Assembly (NCBI GenBank): GCA_011390885.1
Contig: JAABRO010000011.1
Span: 62,001 to 126,000, forward strand
Direction of reading: 5' to 3'
Source of the DNA: Gemmatimonas sp.
Lineage (GTDB): Bacteria; Gemmatimonadota; Gemmatimonadetes; Gemmatimonadales; Gemmatimonadaceae
DNA: 64,000 nucleotides
In this document: one piece after another, positions 35,373 through 43,132 of the stretch
How the letters are laid out: each line of letters begins with the position of its first letter
How positions within the stretch are numbered: the stretch's first letter is position 1
Translations under genes and position numbers: made by a program
Notes under the pieces: generated by a model
Database searches by the model: none
Seen by the model: the letters and a program-made list of their open reading frames with translations, nothing else
What the model was told of the DNA's origin: nothing

Positions 35373-37295
35373 GTGACCAGACCCGTCTTCCGCTCCCTCG
35401 CGCTCGCGGCACTGCTGCCGCTGGCAGCGGGCTGCCTGCTGCAGCCGCCCAAGATTGCGCCGTCCGACGCCCCGCGCGTGCTCGCCACGCGCACCATCAC
35501 TGCCCCCAACCCCGGTGAACGCGGCCCGCTCACCGTGCGCACGCTGTTCTACGGCAGCGGCAAGGACCGGCAGCGCGCCGAGTTCCGCGATTCGGTCACC
35601 TACACGACCGGCTCGGTGGACGCCTCGCCCTTCGTGAGCTACGCCGGCAGCGCCGCGAAGAGTCGGCAGAAGTACTGGGGCTTCGACACCAAGGCGTTCC
35701 CGCTCAACGGCCGCGTGTGGTACCCGGAGGGCGACGGACCCTTCCCGCTCGTGCTCGTGGTGCACGGCAACCACGACATGAAGGACTACTCCGATCCCGG
35801 CTACGACTGGCTCGGCGAGCTGCTCGCCTCGCGTGGCTTCATCCTCGCGTCGGTCGACGAGAACTTCCTCAACGGCGCCTCGCGCGGCGAGAACGACGCG
35901 CGCGGCTGGATGCTGCTCAAGCACCTCGAGCTCTTCCGCGCGCTCAACGACAGCGCGGGCACGCCGCTCGGCGGACGCATCGACATGTCGCGCATCGCGC
36001 TCATGGGACACTCGCGCGGCGGCGAGGCGGTGGCCGTGGCCGGCGCCTTCAACCGGCTGGCGCACTACCCCGACGACGCCAACCAGCGCTTCGACTTCGG
36101 CTTCGACATTCGCGGGCTCGTGGCCATCGCGCCCGTGGACGGGCAGTACCGCCCCGCGGACAAGGGCACGCCGCTGCTCGACGTGCCGTATCTCGTCATC
36201 CACGGCACGCACGACGGCGACGTGAGCACCTTCAACGGCCTCACGCAGTACGATCGCGTGGCGTTCACGCCGGGCACCGATCACTTCAAGAGCGCGATCC
36301 TCATGTACCGCGCCAACCACGGCCAGTGGAACACGCGGTGGAACGACAGGGACAACGGCCCCCGATCGGCGCGTCACCTCGCACTTGGCACGCTGATCAG
36401 CGGCGAGGAGCAGCGGCAGTTCGGCCGCGTCATGATCGGCGGTTTCCTCGAGGCCACGCTCAACGACCGCGCCGAGTATCGCGCGCTCTTCCGCGACTAC
36501 CGCAGCGCCGGCGACTGGCTCCCCTCCACACTCTACTGGGCCCGCTACGCCGACGGACGCGAGCGGCGCCTCGCGCACTTCGAGGAGGACATCGACCTCA
36601 CCACCGCGAGCGTGCCCGGTGCCACGCTGCGCGGCGATTCGCTCTCCACCTGGCGCGAGTTCGACATCCCCTTCCGCTCGCGCAACAGCACGCAGCGCAA
36701 CACGGCGCTCCGGCTCGGCTGGAACAACAATCCCGCCGGTCGCGACAGCACGCCGCGCTGGCCGGCGCGCTTCGCGGTGTCGCTGTCCGACTCGCTGCGC
36801 CGCGCGTGGCGGGTGGACGGCACGAGCGCGGTCACGCTGTCGCTCATGGTCACGGACCAGACCCCGGGGGCGCGCCGCACACCGCCGCGTGACTCGAGCG
36901 CGCTCCGCGATTCCACCGCGCGTGACAGCGCGCGCTCCACGAAGCGGCCACCCGCGCGACGCCCCACGCCGCCGCCCAAGGACACCACACCGCCCGACCT
37001 GACCGTGGAACTCGTGGACGCTGCCGGCCGGACGGCGCGCCTGCCGCTGTCCACGTTCGGGCCAGTGCGTCGTCCGGTGGAATCGTACGTGTACCGCCGC
37101 AAGGGGCGCGACGCCGAGCGCTTCGCCGCGCTCTTCGAGCAGGTGCTGCACACGTACGTGATGCCGCTCGAGCGCTTCACGAGCGCCACGCCGGGCTTCG
37201 ATCCGGCATCGCTCTCCGAGATCCGCCTGGTATTCGACCGCACGCGCGTCGGCACCGTGCACGTGGACGACATCGGCCTCACGCGACTGCCGTAG
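35373..37295 (+). CDS. Alpha/beta-hydrolase lipoprotein
   Basis: A 640-residue exported hydrolase. The signal peptide ends L-A-A-G-C, a lipobox. The alpha/beta-hydrolase domain (about residues 110-370) has V-V-H-G-N-H-D for the oxyanion region, nucleophile Ser214 in G-H-S-R-G-G, and a late H-G-T-H-D-G-D segment. A second beta-rich domain follows. It contains a Pro/Arg/Ser/Thr-rich low-complexity insert (about residues 500-540), then a C-terminal segment resembling a carbohydrate-binding or NPCBM-like sandwich. The substrate is unknown. Confidence 0.85.
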   Translation: MTRPVFRSLALAALLPLAAGCLLQPPKIAPSDAPRVLATRTITAPNPGERGPLTVRTLFYGSGKDRQRAEFRDSVTYTTGSVDASPFVSYAGSAAKSRQKYWGFDTKAFPLNGRVWYPEGDGPFPLVLVVHGNHDMKDYSDPGYDWLGELLASRGFILASVDENFLNGASRGENDARGWMLLKHLELFRALNDSAGTPLGGRIDMSRIALMGHSRGGEAVAVAGAFNRLAHYPDDANQRFDFGFDIRGLVAIAPVDGQYRPADKGTPLLDVPYLVIHGTHDGDVSTFNGLTQYDRVAFTPGTDHFKSAILMYRANHGQWNTRWNDRDNGPRSARHLALGTLISGEEQRQFGRVMIGGFLEATLNDRAEYRALFRDYRSAGDWLPSTLYWARYADGRERRLAHFEEDIDLTTASVPGATLRGDSLSTWREFDIPFRSRNSTQRNTALRLGWNNNPAGRDSTPRWPARFAVSLSDSLRRAWRVDGTSAVTLSLMVTDQTPGARRTPPRDSSALRDSTARDSARSTKRPPARRPTPPPKDTTPPDLTVELVDAAGRTARLPLSTFGPVRRPVESYVYRRKGRDAERFAALFEQVLHTYVMPLERFTSATPGFDPASLSEIRLVFDRTRVGTVHVDDIGLTRLP

Positions 37296-37313
37296 CCACA
37301 CGCCCCAAACGCA

Positions 37314-37348
37314 ACGCGCGCGGCCCCGGACTCCGGGACCGCGCGCGT
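37314..37348. terminator. Convergent-gene terminator hairpin, 16-bp stem
   Basis: ACGCGCGCGGCCCCGG / CCGGGACCGCGCGCGT pair over 16 positions with one mismatch and loop ACT. It lies between the convergent hydrolase and RidA genes. No long T-run is present, as with the other hairpins in this window. Confidence 0.65.
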
Positions 37349-37374
37349 CGTACATGCAGGGAGCGGCGCTCGGC

Positions 37375-37833
37375 CTACTTGCCCGGGATGGCCGCCATGC
37401 ACTCGATCTCCACCTTGGCGTTGGGCACCACGAGCGCGGCCACCACGACCGTGCTGCGCGCCGGCGGCGAGTCGGGGAAGAACGACGCGTAGGCTTCGTT
37501 CATGCCGCGGAAGTCCGCCACGTCCACGAGGAACACGGTGCACCGGATCGTGTTGGCCATCGTGGTGCCGGCCGCCTCGAACACGCGCTTGGTGTTCTCG
37601 AGGGCGCGCCGCGTCTCCGACTGGATCGTGGGCGCCGAGTCGGCGCGGCTGTTGCCGAGCTGTCCGGAGGCGTACACGATGTTGCCGACGCGGATCCCCG
37701 GCGTGAGCGTGGGCGAGGCGCGCTGCCCCTCGGGGATCACCGGCGTGCGGTCGACGCCCTGGGCGGCGGCGGAGGAAGCGAGCGACGCGGACGCCACAAG
37801 CAGCGCCGCGGCAGCGAGAACGGACAGACGCAT
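37375..37833 (-). CDS. Exported RidA (YjgF/UK114) family protein
   Basis: A 152-residue protein with a signal peptide (residues 1-23, cut near A-A-A-Q) and a full RidA domain. Cytosolic RidA hydrolyses reactive enamines/imines released by PLP enzymes. The conserved active-site Arg (P-P-A-R-S-T) and the Glu in V-E-I-E-C are both present, so deaminase activity is plausible. Secretion of such a domain is less usual; it could work with the exported PLP enzyme at 33928 or the oxidoreductase at 37939. It is divergent from the latter over 105 bases. Confidence 0.88.
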   Translation of the reverse strand: MRLSVLAAAALLVASASLASSAAAQGVDRTPVIPEGQRASPTLTPGIRVGNIVYASGQLGNSRADSAPTIQSETRRALENTKRVFEAAGTTMANTIRCTVFLVDVADFRGMNEAYASFFPDSPPARSTVVVAALVVPNAKVEIECMAAIPGK

Positions 37834-37938
37834 GGGGAGGCCTCTGGAAAGGGGAGATCGAGTGCAGCCGGAAAGATTGCGGCGCGTCGGCCCTCGCGCC
37901 AACTTCGACGGATCCCGCCTCTCACGGAGACCCCCCGC

Positions 37939-39408
37939 GTGACCGCTCGAGATCACGACCCGCGCCCCGAGGGCGCGCCCTCCCACGACCAGACCGGCAC
38001 GGCGCTGCCGCGACGCGACTTCCTGCGCAGCGCCGGCGCATTGGGTGCCGGTGCGCTGCTCGGTGGCGCCCTGCCGTCGGTTGCAGTCGCGGCCCCCGCG
38101 CTGCACCTGCCGCCACACGCGCCGCGCCGCGGGTCCGCCGGCCACGTCGTGGTGATCGGCGCCGGCATCTGGGGCAGCTTCACCGCACTCAACCTGGTGG
38201 AGCGCGGCGAGCGCGTCACGCTCATCGACGCCTACGGCCCGGGCAACTCGCGCGCCACCAGCGGCGACGAGACGCGCGGCATTCGTTCCTCCTACGGCGA
38301 TCGCGGGGACAACGGCGAGCTGTGGACGCGCTGGGCGCGCGAGGCGATCAGCCGCTGGACCGCATTCGACGCGGAGTACGGGCCGCAGTTCGGCACGCGC
38401 TTCTTCATGAAGACGGGCGACGTGATCATGCGCGCGCGCGACGAAACCTTCCTGCAGCGCACGCGCGAACACTGGACCACGCTCAAGGTGCCCTTCGAGG
38501 CGCTCGACGGCGACGAGATCCGCAAGCGCTGGCCCATCTTCCAGGCCAACGACATCACCGTCGGCGTGTACGAGCCCGATGCCGGCGTGGCGCGCGCTCG
38601 CGCGTCCAACCAGGCCGTGGCCGCCATCGCGGCGCGCAAGGGCGCCACGATGGTCACCGGCCGCGCCACGCCGGGCCCCATCGTGAACGGCCGCATGCAG
38701 TACGTGCAGCTCGACGACGGCACGCGCATCACCGGCGACGCCTACGTGTTCTGCTGCGGGCCGTGGTTCCGGAAGGTGTTCCCGAATCTCATGGCATCGC
38801 GCATGCGCATTCCGCTCGGCACGGCGTGCTACTACGGCACCCCGGAGGGCGACGCGCGCTTCAGCTTCCCGAACATGCCGAGCTACAACTTCACCGGCAC
38901 CACGGGCTGGCCGGCGCTGCCCGTGGACAACCGCGGCTTCCGCGTGCGTGGCGGCATGGCCCCGCCGCCACCGCCGGCCAACGCCATTCGCGAGAAGCTG
39001 CCCGAGCCACCGCCGCCGCCTGCGCCCGATCCGGCCAACCAGGATCCGGACACCAGCATTCGCTGGGCCGGCGAAGATCGTATTGCCGGCAATCGCCGCT
39101 TCATCGCTTTTCGCTTTCCCGCGATGGCCAACGCGCCGCTGCTCGAGACGCGCACCTGCCATTACGAGAGCAGCATCAACCGCAACTTCATCATCGACCA
39201 CGTGCCCGAGAGCACCAACGCGTGGCTCGCCGGCGTGGGGCAGGCCGAAGGCTTCAAGTTCGCGCCGGTGACGGGCGAGTACGTCGCCAAGCGCGTGCTC
39301 GGCGACGCGGGTGATCCGGCGCTGGCGAAGGCGTTCGCACTCCCCAAGGAAGAGTACGAATCCGCCGGCACGACGCCGCGCGGCAACGGTTTCGAGGACG
39401 ACGAATGA
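37939..39408 (+). CDS. Tat-exported FAD-dependent amino-acid-oxidase-like protein
   Basis: A 489-residue oxidoreductase of the DAO/sarcosine-oxidase family. The signal peptide has the twin-arginine motif P-R-R-D-F-L-R at about residues 25-31. The FAD-binding Rossmann fold starts V-V-V-I-G-A-G-I-W-G, ending in D-A; T-S-G-D-E-T-R-G-I-R matches the sarcosine-oxidase-like flavin loop. A proline-rich insert (about residues 335-370) is unusual. The GTG start has GGAG 10 bases upstream. It overlaps the next gene by ATGA, so the two are coupled; oxidation of an amine in the periplasm is likely, the substrate unknown. Confidence 0.87.
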   Translation: MTARDHDPRPEGAPSHDQTGTALPRRDFLRSAGALGAGALLGGALPSVAVAAPALHLPPHAPRRGSAGHVVVIGAGIWGSFTALNLVERGERVTLIDAYGPGNSRATSGDETRGIRSSYGDRGDNGELWTRWAREAISRWTAFDAEYGPQFGTRFFMKTGDVIMRARDETFLQRTREHWTTLKVPFEALDGDEIRKRWPIFQANDITVGVYEPDAGVARARASNQAVAAIAARKGATMVTGRATPGPIVNGRMQYVQLDDGTRITGDAYVFCCGPWFRKVFPNLMASRMRIPLGTACYYGTPEGDARFSFPNMPSYNFTGTTGWPALPVDNRGFRVRGGMAPPPPPANAIREKLPEPPPPPAPDPANQDPDTSIRWAGEDRIAGNRRFIAFRFPAMANAPLLETRTCHYESSINRNFIIDHVPESTNAWLAGVGQAEGFKFAPVTGEYVAKRVLGDAGDPALAKAFALPKEEYESAGTTPRGNGFEDDE

Positions 39409-40475
39409 CTCGCCCCACCCTGCTCCTCTCGGCGCTGTGCGTCTTCGCCGCGCCGCTCGCCGCACAGCGCACGCCGGCCAACGAGCCGGTGAACGACCGC
39501 CCCAACCCCTACCGCACCATCGAAGGGTGGGCGAAGCTGCCGAACGGGCGCACGTGGGGCTCGACGAGTGCCGTGGCCATCGACAACGACGGCGTGAGCG
39601 TGTGGGTGGCCGAGCGGTGCGCGCAGAACAACTGCGTGGGTTCGGATCTCGATCCGATCCTCAAGTTCGACGCCAACGGCACGCTCGTGAAGTCGTTCGG
39701 CAAGGGCATGGTGAACTGGCCGCACGGCATCTTCGTGGACCACGACAACAACATCTGGGTGGTGGACGGGCGTGACAACACGCCGCCGCGCGCGATCGGC
39801 GACACCGCGGCACCGAAGCGTCCGGCGAACGCCACGGGCCACCAGGTGCTCAAGTTCTCGCCCGATGGCGTGCTGCTCGCGTCGTACGGCAAGCCCGGCG
39901 GCGGGCGTGACGCCGACTACTTCTGGCAGCCGAACGCCGTGTACGTGATGAAGGACGGCACCTTCTTCGTGGCCGAGGGGCACAGCTCGGGGCCCACGGC
40001 TAACGCGCGCGTGCTCAAGTTCGACAAGACCGGGAAGCTGCTCACGCAGTGGGGGAAGAAGGGCACCGGTCCGGGCGAGTTCGACCAGCCGCACTCGCTG
40101 GCCATGGACTCGCAGGGGCGCCTGTTCGTGGCCGACCGTACCAACAATCGCCTGCAAATCTTCACGCAGGACGGCCAGCTGCTCGACACGTGGTACCAGT
40201 TCTCGCGCATCAGCGGGCTCGTGATCACGCCGGGCGACACACTCTATGCGGCCGACTCCGAGTCGGGCTCCATCGCACCCACGCGTCCGGAATGGAAGCG
40301 CGGCATCCGCATCGGCAGCGCGAAGGACGGCACGGTGTGGCACTTCATTCCCGATCCCGTCGAGGTCACGCGCAACACGAGCGCGGCCGAGGGGGTGGCG
40401 GTGGATGCGAAGGGGAACGTGTATGGCGCGGAAGTGGGGCCGCGGGCGCTGAAGAAGTACGTCAGGGAGCGGTAG
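39405..40475 (+). CDS. Exported NHL-repeat beta-propeller protein
   Basis: A 356-residue secreted protein with signal peptide (residues 1-20, cut near L-A-A-Q). It has NHL-type repeats such as W-P-H-G-I-F-V-D-H-D-N-N-I-W-V-V-D-G, F-D-Q-P-H-S-L-A-M-D-S, and L-F-V-A-D-R-T-N-N-R-L-Q-I-F. It resembles the peptidyl-alpha-hydroxyglycine lyase-like propellers, but activity is unproven. It starts four bases inside the FAD-oxidase stop. Its last 348 bases recur, diverged, at 42716-43066 on the far side of the acquired cassette. Confidence 0.88.
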   Translation: MTRPTLLLSALCVFAAPLAAQRTPANEPVNDRPNPYRTIEGWAKLPNGRTWGSTSAVAIDNDGVSVWVAERCAQNNCVGSDLDPILKFDANGTLVKSFGKGMVNWPHGIFVDHDNNIWVVDGRDNTPPRAIGDTAAPKRPANATGHQVLKFSPDGVLLASYGKPGGGRDADYFWQPNAVYVMKDGTFFVAEGHSSGPTANARVLKFDKTGKLLTQWGKKGTGPGEFDQPHSLAMDSQGRLFVADRTNNRLQIFTQDGQLLDTWYQFSRISGLVITPGDTLYAADSESGSIAPTRPEWKRGIRIGSAKDGTVWHFIPDPVEVTRNTSAAEGVAVDAKGNVYGAEVGPRALKKYVRER

Positions 40476-40496
40476 CGCCTGAGCGCCGTTGCGTAG

Positions 40497-41663
40497 TCAG
40501 CGACGGCGCAACGGGTACACCAGCAGGTGCACGGCACCGTCTCCATCAAGGGCGCGAAGCGCTACCTGCGCACGCTCGCCGCGCACGACGCTCACGTCGG
40601 TGAAGCCCGGCACGGTCGGGACCGCGAAGTGTCCGAGTTCGGTGCCTTCGGCGCCGAAGACCCTCCATTCCACTGCTTCCCCACGCAGTGGATACGTGGA
40701 AACCCAGATCGTGCCATCGTCGCCGACTTTCAGTCGGCCAACCGGCGGCAGCGTTCGCGGCTCTCGCGCCAGGTCCACCGGCGGCTCACGCACCTCGTCT
40801 CCGCGCACGACACGCGCTCCGCGCCCTGCGCCTTGCGCGCGAACCAGCGCCTCGGTGACCGGACGCGCCTCCGGGGTCCACGTGATGCGTCGCACGAGCC
40901 GCCCGTCCGGCGCATACACGCGAACTTCCGGCCGATGGCTCTCGGCGAAGTACAGCGTGTCCCGGCGAACGACCGCGTTCACCCAGCGCCGCAGCACGTT
41001 GAACGTTTCGAAGGGGAGCGAGTCGAATCGCGCGACGGTTCGCCCGTCGGGTTGCATGCGACGAAAGAGTGTGCGGAACTCGCGCGTCCCCGGCGATTCG
41101 CCACGGTCGAAGGCACGATGCAGCGCCTCCGGTGGATCGCGCACCAGCAGTGATCCGTCCGCGAAGCAGCCGTCGTACTCCACCGGTGCCGCGACCGCGC
41201 GCGTCGCCTCGTGCCGACCGTCCGGCGCGAACCGTACGACCCGGCGAAGCTGGCGGTCCAGCACCTGCCAGCGACCATCCGGCAGTACGCAGGCCGCGAG
41301 CACGTGCCGGAACTCGCCGGGACCACTTCCAACGCGCCCGACCACGCGTTCGAGGCCTCCGGAGGCCCCATATACCTTGAGCGCCGTGCGATCGGTGACC
41401 AGCCAGCGCCCGTCGCGCAGTCGCTGCACATCGAGCACTTCCGCGTCCGAGCTGAGTTCCTCCCTCGGGTCATCGCGCAAGCCGCCGAAGCGCATGATCG
41501 GTTGGTCGGCGATGTGGAGAGCCGGACCGAGACTCCGAGCTTCGATCGCCCTCGATTGCCCGGAAGCGATGCACGGAAGCGTCGCCACGGCGAGACACAC
41601 CGTCCAGCACGTGATCCGCGATGCATACCACTCCAGGCAATCGCGATTCTGACGCCGGTTCAT
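40497..41663 (-). CDS. Exported 6-bladed beta-propeller protein
   Basis: A 388-residue protein with a signal peptide (hydrophobic residues about 18-32, cut near I-A-S-G-Q). Propeller blades follow, of the type L-R-D-G-R-W-L-V-T-D-R, F-R-H-V-L-A-A-C-V-L-P-D-G-R-W, V-R-R-D-T-L-Y-F-A-E, and V-G-D-D-G-T-I-W-V. Similar 6-bladed propellers neighbour small Cys-containing exported peptides in Bacteroidetes (the NVEALA group); that parallel is from general knowledge. The start overlaps the DsbA-like stop by four bases (ATGA), so it is the third gene of the cassette operon. Confidence 0.85.
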   Translation of the reverse strand: MNRRQNRDCLEWYASRITCWTVCLAVATLPCIASGQSRAIEARSLGPALHIADQPIMRFGGLRDDPREELSSDAEVLDVQRLRDGRWLVTDRTALKVYGASGGLERVVGRVGSGPGEFRHVLAACVLPDGRWQVLDRQLRRVVRFAPDGRHEATRAVAAPVEYDGCFADGSLLVRDPPEALHRAFDRGESPGTREFRTLFRRMQPDGRTVARFDSLPFETFNVLRRWVNAVVRRDTLYFAESHRPEVRVYAPDGRLVRRITWTPEARPVTEALVRAQGAGRGARVVRGDEVREPPVDLAREPRTLPPVGRLKVGDDGTIWVSTYPLRGEAVEWRVFGAEGTELGHFAVPTVPGFTDVSVVRGERAQVALRALDGDGAVHLLVYPLRRR

Positions 41664-42349
41664 CGCTCAATCACACCAATCGACGCGGCCACGATGGAAT
41701 CGAGTGCCACTGAATCGACGCGACCGGGGAGCAAGACTCCGTCGAGGATGAAGCTCGGGGTTGCCGAGAGTTGGAGGCGTCGCGCCAACTCCTCATCGCG
41801 ACGGATCTCTGGTGTCGACGATAGATCACCGAGGCACGACGCGAAGGCAGCCGAGTCTTGGATACCAGCATCAGTCGCCATCTCGACGAATGCGTCCCGA
41901 GGGTTCCAACGCCACCTTGGATCACCGAGCAGCATCTCGTGAAACTTGCTGAAGCCACCGAGCCGTTGGGCGCACTGCGCCGCTCTGGCGGCGGGAACCG
42001 CACCCTCATGGTAACTCAGCGGGAAGTGACGCCACGTCACTGCGATCGACTTCGGGTACTTCGCGAGCAAGCCGCGGATGGCGCGTTCCATGTGGCGACA
42101 ACCGGGGCACTCATAGTCGCCAAACTCAACCAAGGTAACGACTGGATGCTCGGCACCTCGTCGGAGTTCTCCCGAAGACAGCTCCGCTATGACTTCTCCA
42201 TCAAGTACTCGTGCTGGCTCTGCAGCCGGAAGCCGAGAAGCGGGACTCACGTTGCTTCGAACCAGCGCGAGCACTGCGACCCCGCACAGCAGAACCGTTG
42301 CCGCGTCTGCAAGCAGACTCAACCATTTCCCACCCATTCGACGTGCCAT
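41660..42349 (-). CDS. DsbA-like thioredoxin-fold thiol oxidoreductase
   Basis: A 229-residue membrane-anchored protein with one N-terminal helix (about residues 10-30) and a DsbA-type domain. The active site is F-G-D-Y-E-C-P-G-C-R with Cys81 and Cys84; the cis-proline loop is S-A-T-P-S-F. It should face the periplasm and oxidise or isomerise disulfides. The ATG at 42349 is preferred because GGAG lies 6 bases upstream; a GTG at 42352 is also possible. It lies 21 bases after the eight-cysteine peptide gene, its most likely client, and is coupled to the propeller gene downstream. Confidence 0.9.
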   Translation of the reverse strand: MARRMGGKWLSLLADAATVLLCGVAVLALVRSNVSPASRLPAAEPARVLDGEVIAELSSGELRRGAEHPVVTLVEFGDYECPGCRHMERAIRGLLAKYPKSIAVTWRHFPLSYHEGAVPAARAAQCAQRLGGFSKFHEMLLGDPRWRWNPRDAFVEMATDAGIQDSAAFASCLGDLSSTPEIRRDEELARRLQLSATPSFILDGVLLPGRVDSVALDSIVAASIGVIER

Positions 42350-42370
42350 CACCCGCTCCGTTCCGAGGTT

Positions 42371-42631
42371 TCACTCGTCCGCATTGCCGGTGCAGCGATT
42401 GAACTGCTCCCCAGGCATGGAGCACCCCGGATGCTCGGTCTCGCAAGCGAAGCCGTCGGCGACGCCGCAACCGATGCTGCTGCAGTACGCGAGACCATAC
42501 TGCTCGGGATAGCACAGCACGTCACAGAATCCGCACCCGAAACTGGAGCTCTCCTCAGCCTCAGCTCGCGCAAGGTCCTGTACTGCAAGCAGTGCGATGA
42601 CTGCCGCGGTGAGTCGAACAAGTCTACGCAT
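42371..42631 (-). CDS. Secreted eight-cysteine peptide
   Basis: An 86-residue precursor with a signal peptide (residues 1-23, cut after A-R-A) and a mature part of about 63 residues. The mature part holds eight cysteines at 33, 36, 40, 50, 55, 63, 70 and 80, enough for four disulfides. The start at 42631 has GAAAGGTG about 7 bases upstream. It is the first gene of a three-gene operon with the DsbA-like and propeller proteins. No family is recognised; the even cysteine number, small size and dedicated oxidase suggest an exported disulfide-rich effector, signal or toxin-like peptide, which is inference. Confidence 0.75.
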   Translation of the reverse strand: MRRLVRLTAAVIALLAVQDLARAEAEESSSFGCGFCDVLCYPEQYGLAYCSSIGCGVADGFACETEHPGCSMPGEQFNRCTGNADE

Positions 42632-42678
42632 CGGTGCACCTTTCGAAGAGGGGGGAGCTTCGAGGTCAACGAGAGGCC

Positions 42679-42708
42679 ACGTTACCCCCCCCCTCCAACT
42701 TCTGTCAA
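42679..42708 (-). promoter_or_regulatory. Promoter of the cassette operon with a G9 tract in the spacer
   Basis: On the minus strand a perfect TTGACA (42703-42708) is followed after 18 bases by TAACGT (42679-42684). That hexamer keeps the first T, the A and the final T of the -10 consensus. Nine consecutive G (42685-42693) make up half of the spacer. The start of the peptide gene is 48 bases further on. Loss of one G would give the optimal 17-base spacing, so strength should change with slippage at the tract. Confidence 0.6.
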
Positions 42709-42715
42709 GAGGAGC

Positions 42716-43066
42716 ATGTTCTTCGCCGACCGCTCGAACGACCGCATCCAGATCTTCACGCAGGACGGGAAGCTGCTCGACACCTGGTACCAGTTCTCGC
42801 GCATCAGCGGGCTGGTGATCACGCCGGGCGACACGCTCTACGCGGCCGACTCCGAGTCGGGCTCGATCGCGCCCACGCGGCCGGAATGGAAGCGCGGCAT
42901 CCGCATCGGCAGCGCGAAGGACGGCACGGTGTGGCACTTCATTCCTGATCCCGTCGAGGTCACGCGGAATACGAGCGCGGCCGAGGGGGTGGCGGTGGAT
43001 GCGAAGGGGAATGTGTACGGAGCCGAAGTGGGGCCGCGGGCACTCAAGAGATACGTGAAGCCGTAG
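42716..43066 (+). pseudogene. Displaced 3' fragment of the NHL-repeat gene
   Basis: This segment aligns with 40128-40475, the last third of the intact NHL gene, with about 30 differences in some 346 bases by hand count and one codon fewer at the end. Most differences are silent, so the two copies diverged while both were still under selection. It has no signal sequence and no upstream two thirds. An ATG at 42716 with AAGAGGAG one base before it could allow a 116-residue truncated product, but spacing is poor. Confidence 0.85.
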
Positions 43067-43097
43067 GCACGCTCCACACACCGAACCGTGACGCGCG

Positions 43098-43113
43098 GCG
43101 CTCAGCTGAGCGC
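43098..43113. terminator. Palindrome between the NHL fragment and zinc-ribbon gene
   Basis: GCGCTCAG-CTGAGCGC is a perfect 16-base palindrome in the 66-base gap between convergent reading frames. ACGCGC and GCGCGT flank it and could extend or replace the stem. It has no T-run and is a weak terminator candidate. Confidence 0.3.
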
Positions 43114-43132
43114 GTAGCATCCCCCGCTCCGT

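Larger units (their letters stand above)
40476..42715. other. Putative acquired cassette (peptide-DsbA-propeller) inserted at the NHL gene 3' end
   Basis: The segment between the intact NHL gene and the displaced copy of its 3' end has visibly lower G+C than its surroundings. It carries three genes on the opposite strand. The flanking repeats are direct and about 91% identical. This is the layout left when an element integrates into a gene and supplies a substitute gene end. No recombinase lies inside, so any integration machinery is lost or acted in trans; recombination with a related strain's DNA is an equal alternative. Confidence 0.6.

Noticed and set aside
40476..42715. Search for a transposase, integrase or phage gene to explain the cassette
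   Set aside because: None of the frames in either strand shows recombinase motifs; only the three cargo genes are credible.
41858..43066. A 402-codon plus-strand frame running through the cassette into the NHL fragment
   Set aside because: Only the last 117 codons resemble a protein (the NHL fragment); the rest is antisense to the DsbA-like and peptide genes.
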